Part shown: positions 1 through 6,226 of the stretch, in pieces | Position numbering within the stretch: the stretch's first letter is position 1 | Layout: every line of letters starts with the position of its first letter | Assembly: GCA_903930165.1 (NCBI GenBank) | Contig: CAIYXO010000101.1 | Span: 1-8,898, forward strand | DNA: 8,898 nt | Source: an uncultured Verrucomicrobiota bacterium | Lineage (GTDB): Bacteria > Verrucomicrobiota > Verrucomicrobiia > Limisphaerales > UBA9464 | Reading direction: 5' to 3' | Translations under genes and position numbers: made by a program | Notes under the pieces: generated by a model | The model's database searches: none | What the model saw: only the letters and a program-made list of their open reading frames with translations | What the model was told of the DNA's origin: nothing

Positions 1-3000
1 GGTGGTGCCGTCGAGGTTGAGCCTCGCGAAGCCCGCGCGGTTCTCCCCGTTCAGCCGGGTGAACTGGCCCGTGACGATCAGCTTCCCGTCGCCCTGCACG
101 GCGCCGTAGTTGATCTGGAAGTCGGTCGCGACATGGAACGTGTCGTCGATCGAACCGTTGGGCGCGAGCCGCAGCGCGGAATCCGTCCGCCCGCCCTGGA
201 CCGGTTGGAAGGTTCCGAAGACATAGACCCCGCCCTGGGGCGTCACCGGTCCGAGGGTGTAGAAGAGCATGTTGCCGCCCTGCCCGAGCGAGGTGGCGGC
301 GTTGATCGGAGACTCGAAGGAGGTGTCCAGCGAGCCGTCGGGGTTCAGGCGGGCCACGCCGACGCGGGTCGCACCGCCGGCACGGTTGAAGCCGCCACCG
401 ACGTAGATGCGGTCGTCGGAAAGCACCCGCAGCGACACCACGGTGCCGGGCAGGGTGCGGGTGGGATTCGAGAGGACGGCCTCCATGGCCGTGAGCGGGA
501 ACGAGGTGTCGACGGTGCCGTCCGGAAGGAAGCGGATCAGTCCGTTCACGGGCCGGCCGGAGAAGTTCTCGAAGGTGCCCGCGAGCAGGATGCGGCCGTC
601 GCTCTGCAGGCCGATTTCCCAGGGGACGTTCTGGAATCCGCCGGTGTAGCGGTTGGTCTGGACGAAGCCGGGATCGTAGGAGCCGTCCGGCAGCAGTCGG
701 GCCAACGCGCCCTCCTTCATTCGGCCGGCGACAAGGACCTTCCCGTCCGGCTGCCACTTCACGGCGGAGATGCCTCCGTCCTGGACCGCGGTGAGGTCGG
801 CGGGTGCCCTGAAGGTCGGATCCGGGGTGCCGTCCTCCAGCAGGCGAACCAGCGTGGTGCGGAGGGAGGCATAGAGGCGTCCGTCTGGCGCCGGGGCGAC
901 AAGCTGGGACTGGCCCGAGAGGATGCCGCTGGCGGCGGTGGGGGCGAAGGCGCTGTCCACGGCGCCCGGAACCACGGGGTCCGGCTCGACGAGCAGGGTG
1001 ATGTTGGAGCTGACGGCAAAGCCGCCGGGGTTGATCACCGTCACCTGGAAAAGGCCGGAATCGGGGCCGGGTCCGTAGCGGACGGCGGGCATCACATGGC
1101 TGGCGTTGGTCGCGCCGGGAATCTCGACGAAATTCGTGGAGCCGCGGGTCTCGTTGCGGCGCCACTGGTACTGGAGCGGGCCGTCGCCGGAGGGGACCAC
1201 GGTGAGGGTCACTGCGGTGCCGGCCTTGGCCACGACCCGCGTCGGCTGGCTGCCGATGGACGGGGCGGCGGGAATCGGCTGCAGCGGACCGCCGTGGATC
1301 CGGACGAAGTTGGTTCTGGGTAGGCCGTCGAACTGGAGGAAGTCGCCCCCGAGGAAGACGTTGTTCGAGGGCGAGACGGCGAGGGCGGAGACCGAGCCGG
1401 CTACGGGGCCGCGCGTGGGGCGTCCCGGGCCGAAATCGGGATCGACCACGCCGTTGGGCCAGAGCCGGGCCACGCCGTTGCGGGGGAATCCTCCGACGTT
1501 GCCGAAGTTCCCACGGATCAGGATGCGACCATCCGCCTGGAGAGCGATGCCGGACAGGGAGCCGTTGTCGATGGCGGCGAGCGAGGTCACCGGGTTGAAG
1601 GACGGATCCATCCGTCCGTTCTCCAGCAGACGGATCACCCCGATCGTCCGGGCCGGCAGGACGTTGTCGCGGGTGAAGGAGCCGGCGACGAGGATCCGGC
1701 CGTCGGGCTGGCGCAGGACCGCGGTCACGGTCGGACGCGACCAACCGCTGAACAGGCCGGTGTAGAAGGCGGGATCGCGTGAGCCGTCGGGAAGCAGGCG
1801 GATCACGCCGCTGCCGTTCAACGAGGGATTGGAGGTGTTGGTGAGTCCTCCCACGAGGACCGAGCCGTCCGGCAGGGCCAGCACGACCCGGGTGGGACCG
1901 AAGGCCGGGGATGGGACGAACGCCGGCTCGCGGACGCCGTCCGCGGAGAGCCGCCCGTAGCCGTTGGGAAGCGGGGATGCGTTCCAGGTCGACGTGCCGA
2001 CGAGCAGTCGACCGTCGGGAAGCTCGGAGAACACCGACGACGAGTCGCCGCCGGTTCCGGCGGGATTGAAGGAGGTGTCCAGCAGGCCGTTGGCGTTGAG
2101 GCGGAGGACGCCCTGGTGGAGGACGTTCGAGTAGGTGAGGGAGACGCTGCCGACGGCGAGCAGGCGGCCGGAGGCGAGCGGGTACACCGACTGGAGCAGG
2201 CCGACGCTGTTGATGCCCGTGGGCTCGAAGGTCGGATCCACCAGTCGGCCCTCGTCGATCAGCCGGGCGGCGCGGACGCGGTTCGTGCCATGGAACTTCG
2301 TGAAGCCGCCGACGGCCAGCAGGCGTCCGGAGGCGTCCCATTCCAGGTCCACCACGGAGGAGTCGGCGCCGACCGGCGTGTCGGTCTCGCGATACACGCT
2401 CCCCGGGGTGGCGGGCAGGAGGGAGAGGCGGGCCGGATCCGACGGGGTCGAGCCGAGGCCGTTCGAGACCACGCAGTGGAAGAGCGCGCCGTCGTCGTCG
2501 GCCGGGGAAGCATCGACGACGAGGTTGGGGCCGGTGGCGCCGGGAACGACCTGTCCGTTGCGGTGCCACTGGTAGGAGAGGGGCGCGGCCCCTTGTGCCG
2601 TCACGCTGAAGCGGGTGCGTGCGCCCACGGTGTTGGTCTGCGAGAGCGGTTGGCCGGAGACGGAGGGAGCGGTGTTGGGATCGCCGAAGATGCGGTAGGT
2701 CCCGTTGCGCACCTGGAAGGTGGGGGTGAAGGACAATCCGGCGGCGAAGAGGCTTCCGTCGGGAGCCGGGACGAACTGGGTGAGCGAGAGCAGCGTCTGG
2801 CGGATGGGGACCAGCGACGGATTGGCGTAGCCCGAGTCGGCGGAGCCGTCGGCATTGAGGCGTGTCACCGGCGCGGCGCCGCTTGTGAAGAGGACCTTGC
2901 CGTCGGACTGGGCGGCGACCACGCGACCGCCCTGGCCGGGATCGACCGTGGGCAGGAAGGTGGTGTCGAGCGAGCCGTCGAGGTTGAGGCGGTTGATCTT

Positions 3001-3879
3001 CCGGGCGAGGGCCGTTCCCCGGTAGGAGCCGACATTGGCGAAGACCAGCCGGCCCAGGGGGTCGGAGACGAAGCTGGAGAGGTTGGCGAAGGGGATGGAA
3101 GCCTTGCCGGTGGCGGCGAATCCGGTGTCTGGGGCGCCCGATCCGGTGAGCCGGAGGACGTCCGAGACCGGCCCGAGGTTCACCGCCGCGGCGGTGACGG
3201 TGTAGACCGAGTCGCCGGGGCCCTGGGCGAGGGTGAACGGGTTGGCGCTCTGGTAGCCGAGCTCGACCAGGGTGGGAGGGGTGAAGGCGGCATCCCTGGC
3301 CCCGGTGACGAGGAAGCGGACCAGCGCCAGGCGTCCGGAGGCGAGGTTGCCCTTGAGGCCTGCGTAGAACGTGCCTGCGGGACCGGGCAGCAGCGAGGAG
3401 ACCTCCTGGTCCTCGACGTCGAACGAGGCGACGGCGGCGGATCCGTCCGCGTCGAGCAGCACGAGGTTCCTCACCGGCGCCGCGCCGAGGTGGGAGAAGT
3501 TGCCGCCGACCACGGCGCGGCCGTCGGGGAGTGCGATGGCCGCGGTGATGGTGCCGATGTTGGTCGACGCGGGGATGAGGACCTGGTTGTTGAGGATGAC
3601 GGCGGGGTTGACCCTGCGCAGGGACGGCAGGGTGAAGGCCGGGTCGACGGCTCCGTTGGGGAGGAGACGCACGAAGGAGGCCTTTCCGGTTCCGCCGTAG
3701 TTGGTGAAGGAGCCGCCGACGTAGACGCGGCCGTCCGGCAGGGGAGCCAGGCGGTTCGGCACGGCGTCTGTGCCGGCGACCGCGACGAAGTTTGTGTCGA
3801 GGGATCCCGCCTGCTGCGCGAACGTGCGCAGGCAGGCGAGGAGACCTACCGAGACCAGCCGGATCCACCGTGCGTTCAT
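1..3879 (-). CDS. Large secreted delta-60 repeat protein with two Ig-like domains (partial, C-terminus off left edge)
   Basis: The frame has no stop for 1,293 codons and is still open at position 1. The N-terminus looks exported: Arg at residues 4 and 7, a short hydrophobic stretch (about 8-17), then either signal peptidase I cleavage after TFA (21) or a lipobox-like LLAC ending at Cys16. The rest is three blocks of delta-60 style repeats, each a DxxF turn, a DGRxLVGGxF strand pair and an RLxxDG end (for example LPDGRVYVGGSF near 51). The blocks cover about 25-398, 490-860 and 968 onward. Between them lie Ig-like modules at about 400-488 (YQWHRNG, FHCVVSNG) and 862-965 (YQWRRN, FQVTVINPGG); both lack the classical disulfide Cys pair. 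Such repeats are predicted to form beta-propellers at the cell surface; no enzymatic function is evident. The start at 3879 is preferred over ATG at 3885 because the Shine-Dalgarno lies 8 nt upstream of it and only 2 nt from the other. Family assignment is firm; role unknown. Confidence 0.9.
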   Translation of the reverse strand, partial: MNARWIRLVSVGLLACLRTFAQQAGSLDTNFVAVAGTDAVPNRLAPLPDGRVYVGGSFTNYGGTGKASFVRLLPNGAVDPAFTLPSLRRVNPAVILNNQVLIPASTNIGTITAAIALPDGRAVVGGNFSHLGAAPVRNLVLLDADGSAAVASFDVEDQEVSSLLPGPAGTFYAGLKGNLASGRLALVRFLVTGARDAAFTPPTLVELGYQSANPFTLAQGPGDSVYTVTAAAVNLGPVSDVLRLTGSGAPDTGFAATGKASIPFANLSSFVSDPLGRLVFANVGSYRGTALARKINRLNLDGSLDTTFLPTVDPGQGGRVVAAQSDGKVLFTSGAAPVTRLNADGSADSGYANPSLVPIRQTLLSLTQFVPAPDGSLFAAGLSFTPTFQVRNGTYRIFGDPNTAPSVSGQPLSQTNTVGARTRFSVTAQGAAPLSYQWHRNGQVVPGATGPNLVVDASPADDDGALFHCVVSNGLGSTPSDPARLSLLPATPGSVYRETDTPVGADSSVVDLEWDASGRLLAVGGFTKFHGTNRVRAARLIDEGRLVDPTFEPTGINSVGLLQSVYPLASGRLLAVGSVSLTYSNVLHQGVLRLNANGLLDTSFNPAGTGGDSSSVFSELPDGRLLVGTSTWNASPLPNGYGRLSADGVREPAFVPSPAFGPTRVVLALPDGSVLVGGLTNTSNPSLNGSGVIRLLPDGSRDPAFYTGLFSGWSRPTVTAVLRQPDGRILVAGSFTRDNVLPARTIGVIRLLENGRMDPSFNPVTSLAAIDNGSLSGIALQADGRILIRGNFGNVGGFPRNGVARLWPNGVVDPDFGPGRPTRGPVAGSVSALAVSPSNNVFLGGDFLQFDGLPRTNFVRIHGGPLQPIPAAPSIGSQPTRVVAKAGTAVTLTVVPSGDGPLQYQWRRNETRGSTNFVEIPGATNASHVMPAVRYGPGPDSGLFQVTVINPGGFAVSSNITLLVEPDPVVPGAVDSAFAPTAASGILSGQSQLVAPAPDGRLYASLRTTLVRLLEDGTPDPTFRAPADLTAVQDGGISAVKWQPDGKVLVAGRMKEGALARLLPDGSYDPGFVQTNRYTGGFQNVPWEIGLQSDGRILLAGTFENFSGRPVNGLIRFLPDGTVDTSFPLTAMEAVLSNPTRTLPGTVVSLRVLSDDRIYVGGGFNRAGGATRVGVARLNPDGSLDTSFESPINAATSLGQGGNMLFYTLGPVTPQGGVYVFGTFQPVQGGRTDSALRLAPNGSIDDTFHVATDFQINYGAVQGDGKLIVTGQFTRLNGENRAGFARLNLDGTT
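320..2992. repeat. Dispersed, diverged DNA repeats encoding the RLLPDGSxDPxF turn of the delta-60 units
   Basis: Similar 30-40 bp plus-strand segments recur inside the delta-60 gene, for example near 320-355, 500-537, 668-703, 820-852, 1604-1638, 1766-1804, 2070-2104 and 2950-2992. Most share a core like GAGCCGTCGGG(A)AGCAGGCGG, whose complement encodes RLLPDGS-like ends of repeat units. Copies differ at many third positions, so they are old protein repeats, not recent tandem duplications. Confidence 0.6.
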
Positions 3880-3887
3880 GACCATTG

Positions 3888-3894
3888 CTCCCCC
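3888..3894 (-). promoter_or_regulatory. Shine-Dalgarno GGGGGAG of the delta-60 repeat gene
   Basis: A purine-rich GGGGGAG on the minus strand precedes two in-frame ATG codons (3885 and 3879) separated by one GTC codon. Its spacing is 2 nt to the first and 8 nt to the second, so it decides the start in favour of 3879. Confidence 0.7.
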
Positions 3895-3939
3895 TTGTAG
3901 GTGTGTGACTTGCGTGTGGTCCAGAAACGATCGGGCCAC

Positions 3940-3955
3940 TACGTAGAATTACGTA
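3940..3955. repeat. Inverted pair TACGTA-GAAT-TACGTA in the spacer before the delta-60 gene
   Basis: Two self-complementary TACGTA hexamers lie 4 nt apart, 61-76 nt upstream of the delta-60 start codon. The intergenic stretch between the FecR/LamG stop (3985) and the delta-60 start is 105 bp and is noticeably less GC-rich than the flanking genes. The pair could be an operator for a dimeric regulator, part of a promoter, or chance. I see no convincing -35/-10 pair and no hairpin followed by a T-run, so there is no clear terminator after the FecR/LamG gene. Confidence 0.3.
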
Positions 3956-3984
3956 CGCCGACCGGATTCTGCCGGCGCTACGGG

Positions 3985-5598
3985 TCAGCGGAGGTCCGCG
4001 GATTCGGCCTGGGGATGACCGTCGGCGTGGAGGGCCCGGATCTCGTCGGGTCCGAGCGGACGGCTGAAGAGACAGAACTCGTCCATCAACCCGTTGAGGT
4101 TGCGCACCAGGAACGGGTCGTCGCCGGGGAATCCGACGGCGTTCCAGTTGCCGAGCTCCGCGGTGCCGACGGCATAGGGCGGAGCGATCCGGAGCGCATG
4201 ACGGCTGACCGGTCGTCCGTCGACGTAGTGGACGGCGCGGCGGCCCGGGCCGTCGACGACCACGGCGACGTGCATCCAGGAGCCGAGCCGGTCGGGAGTC
4301 AGCACCGGCGGGCTGGCGAGGATCTGGTGGTCCCGTCCGGGGCCGACGACGGTGAGGCCGAGGACGCCGTCGTCGCGGACGATCCAATGGAGCGTGCCGG
4401 GTTCGAAGCCGTCCGACATGAACAGCGAGTTGATCTCGCGGTCGAGGGCCTGCACGCGGACCCATGCGGCCAAGGTCACGGAGCCCAGGGTGCCGGGCAG
4501 GGCGAAGCGGACGCGGTCGCCGACGCCGCGGAACTCCAGGGCGGGCTTGGTGGACCAGCGGCCTTCCCGCCACTGGGAGCCGACGATGGTGGCGAAGGCC
4601 GTCTCGGCGTTCCTGGAGGCGACGTTGGGGAGGCGCCAGTCGTTCGGCGTGCCGTGTTCGAAGTCGAAATGGACCCGGAGCGAGCGGTCCTGGTCGAGCT
4701 TCCGGGCGGCGGCGCGCCATCCGTCGTAGCGGCGCGCCTCCGCGGCGACGGAGAGGGCCTGGAGGTCGAAGAGAGGCTCGAAGCCGGAGCGGTCGGATGG
4801 GACGAGGCGGGGAGGTGCGCCGTCCTCCACGATGGCGGCGTTGCCCTCCTCGAGGTCCGTCCCGGGCGCCACGGGTTCGGGGCGGTATTGGACGCGACCC
4901 TGGAACACGTGCACCTCGGAGCGTCCGCCGGCGACGTTCAGTCCGAAGGCGGTGCCGAGGTCGGTGACGTCGAGATGGGGGGCGGTGACGCGGAAGCCGC
5001 GGGCCTGGCGGGGGACTTCGGCGGTGAGGCGGCCGGAAGTGCAGACGGCCTCCGCCGCCGAAACGAGCCGGAGTTCGGCGGGGCCTTCGAGGACGACCCG
5101 CGCCCCGTTCTGGAAGACGACCTGGGCCAGGCCGGACTCGAGGCGGAGGAGCCGGGGTTCGAGCGGGGCCCCGAGGCGCGGGGGAGGGTCGGAGGGGTTC
5201 CAGCGCGCGTTGACCGTCCGGTTCAACACCGCGACCGCTCGGCCGGGGCCGCGACGTGATGCGGTGGCGCCCAGGATCCACCAGCCGGCAAGCCCGAGCA
5301 CCAGGGCCAGTCCGGCAGCGAGGGCGAACCCGCTTTGGCGCCGCCGGTTGCGGACTTCCCGGCCGGCTGCGGGAAAATCCAGGATCGCCGGGTCCGGTGC
5401 CGGCACCGCCGGGACGAAGAGATCCGGGTCCGACGCCAAGCGCGAGTGCAGGGCGATGCGGAACAGGTACTCGTCACGGGCCGCGGCGTCGGAGAGCAGC
5501 AGCGCATTCAACGCGGCGGCCTGTTCCTCCGAGGCGGTGCCATGGCAGACCGACGCCACCGCCTCGTCGAAGCCCGGGGAAGGAAACAGGAGGGTCAT
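3985..5598 (-). CDS. FecR-like membrane protein with C-terminal LamG domain (putative anti-sigma/sensor)
   Basis: This is a 537-residue single-pass membrane protein. Residues 1-85 resemble the cytoplasmic anti-sigma-like start seen in PVC FecR/LamG proteins (acidic helices, FRIALHSRLASDPDLF near 46-61) and contain no HxxxCxxC zinc motif. An Arg-rich stop (RNRRR, 83-87) precedes one transmembrane helix at about 90-110. The outer part has a FecR-like region at about 145-240 (VVLEGPAELRL, then VTDLGTAFGLNV and SEVHVFQGRVQ). A LamG/concanavalin-like domain follows at about 350-525, with VTLAAWVRV, WMHVAVVVDG and the typical ending LNGLMDEFCLFSRPLGPDEI. FecR proteins pass an outside signal to an ECF sigma factor, and LamG folds often bind carbohydrate. 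Its ATG overlaps the sigma factor stop by four bases (ATGA), which implies co-transcription and coupled translation. A sensor or anti-sigma role is inferred from the layout; the ligand is unknown. Confidence 0.9.
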   Translation of the reverse strand: MTLLFPSPGFDEAVASVCHGTASEEQAAALNALLLSDAAARDEYLFRIALHSRLASDPDLFVPAVPAPDPAILDFPAAGREVRNRRRQSGFALAAGLALVLGLAGWWILGATASRRGPGRAVAVLNRTVNARWNPSDPPPRLGAPLEPRLLRLESGLAQVVFQNGARVVLEGPAELRLVSAAEAVCTSGRLTAEVPRQARGFRVTAPHLDVTDLGTAFGLNVAGGRSEVHVFQGRVQYRPEPVAPGTDLEEGNAAIVEDGAPPRLVPSDRSGFEPLFDLQALSVAAEARRYDGWRAAARKLDQDRSLRVHFDFEHGTPNDWRLPNVASRNAETAFATIVGSQWREGRWSTKPALEFRGVGDRVRFALPGTLGSVTLAAWVRVQALDREINSLFMSDGFEPGTLHWIVRDDGVLGLTVVGPGRDHQILASPPVLTPDRLGSWMHVAVVVDGPGRRAVHYVDGRPVSRHALRIAPPYAVGTAELGNWNAVGFPGDDPFLVRNLNGLMDEFCLFSRPLGPDEIRALHADGHPQAESADLR

Positions 5599-6146
5599 GG
5601 GGTGCCGACCTCCGGTTCAGGGGTCCGCTCGACGCATTCCTGGAGCGTCTGGCGGATCCGTTGCAGCGCCTTGTAGGTCGAGGCCGCGGTGCGGCCGGTC
5701 CTGGCCGCAAGGCCGTCGATGTCCTCCCGGCGGTAGTAGTAGCCCTCCACGAGGTTGCGCTGGCTGTCGGGAAGGAGGCCGACGCACCCCTCCAGCCGAC
5801 GCAGGCGCGACTCGATGTCGGGCCGCAGTTCCTCACGTCGCCGGGCCAGTTCCTCCGCGAGACCGTTGTCGAGGAGGACGCGCCATCGCTGGTGGCGTTC
5901 GATCCATTGGCGGGCCTTGTTCAGTGCGAAGCGGCACGCCCAAGGCGTGAAGGGCTGGGCCGGGTCGTAGGCGTCGAACCGCTCCCAGAGGGCCACTGCG
6001 GTCTGCTGGACGATGTCCTCGGCGTCCGAGACGTTCGGCACCAGGGCCGAGACGTAGCGGAAGACCTCGCGTTCGCTGCGCAGGAACAGCGAGAGGAACC
6101 GCTGCTGGGCGGCGGCCGGGTCTTCCGGTCGGGAGCTGGGGTCCAT
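5595..6146 (-). CDS. ECF-type RNA polymerase sigma factor (Rhodopirellula/Verrucomicrobium family)
   Basis: This 183-residue protein directs RNA polymerase to alternative promoters. Region 2 spans about 15-85: RFLSLFLRSEREVFRYVSAL, then the core-binding DAEDIVQQTAVALWERF at 41-57, and PFTPWACRFALNKARQW for promoter melting and -10 contact. Region 4 spans about 115-173, a helix-turn-helix for the -35 element with LLPDSQRNLVEGYYY followed by IDGLAARTGRTAASTYKAL. Regions 1 and 3 are absent, as in ECF factors. The start is uncertain. ATG at 6146 gives a normal short leader before region 2; GTG at 6167 would add seven residues, sits immediately after an in-frame TAG, and has GGAAG only 3 nt upstream. 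Neither start has an ideal Shine-Dalgarno. The downstream partner overlaps by ATGA and encodes a FecR/LamG membrane protein, the probable regulator. Family assignment is confident; target genes are unknown. Confidence 0.92.
   Translation of the reverse strand: MDPSSRPEDPAAAQQRFLSLFLRSEREVFRYVSALVPNVSDAEDIVQQTAVALWERFDAYDPAQPFTPWACRFALNKARQWIERHQRWRVLLDNGLAEELARRREELRPDIESRLRRLEGCVGLLPDSQRNLVEGYYYRREDIDGLAARTGRTAASTYKALQRIRQTLQECVERTPEPEVGTP
5608..5613 (-). promoter_or_regulatory. Shine-Dalgarno GGAGGT of the FecR/LamG gene
   Basis: A full GGAGGT on the minus strand lies inside the last codons of the sigma factor gene, 9 nt before the ATG at 5598. It confirms that start and shows the second gene can recruit ribosomes itself despite the ATGA overlap. 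Confidence 0.7.
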
Positions 6147-6178
6147 GGCGATGTTCGTCCCGTCCACCTACTTCCGGT

Positions 6179-6205
6179 GACGCCGGGCTTTTGGACAGGA
6201 ATTCC
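6179..6205 (-). promoter_or_regulatory. Possible ECF-type promoter before the sigma factor gene
   Basis: On the minus strand GGAATT (6205-6200) is followed after 16 nt by GCGTC (6183-6179). This resembles the GGAAC / GTC pattern of many ECF-dependent promoters and would place transcription start near 6172, just before either candidate start codon. It sits in the 80-bp gap after the upstream gene's stop. If real, the sigma factor could activate its own operon. The match is short and partial, so this is a candidate only. Confidence 0.3.
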
Positions 6206-6226
6206 ATTTCGCGAGCCCGCCGTCCA

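Noticed and set aside
133..1323. Plus-strand open frame of 396 codons
   Set aside because: Antisense to the delta-60 repeats; its quasi-repeated Gly/Ala/Val-rich sequence mirrors the repeats on the other strand.
320..2992. CRISPR-like or tandem repeat array suggested by recurring GAGCCGTCGGG-type segments
   Set aside because: Spacing is irregular, copies are diverged, and all are in frame inside the delta-60 coding sequence, encoding repeat-unit ends.
2116..3900. Long plus-strand frame of 594 codons, plus another of 452 codons at 3901-5259
   Set aside because: Both lie antisense to genes with clear domain content. Their translations are Gly/Ala/Glu/Arg-rich with no domain pattern, typical of the complement of GC-rich coding DNA.
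3960..3984. Possible terminator hairpin (CCGG-N6-CCGG) after the FecR/LamG stop
   Set aside because: The stem is only four or five pairs and no T-run follows on the minus strand, so a rho-independent terminator is not supported.
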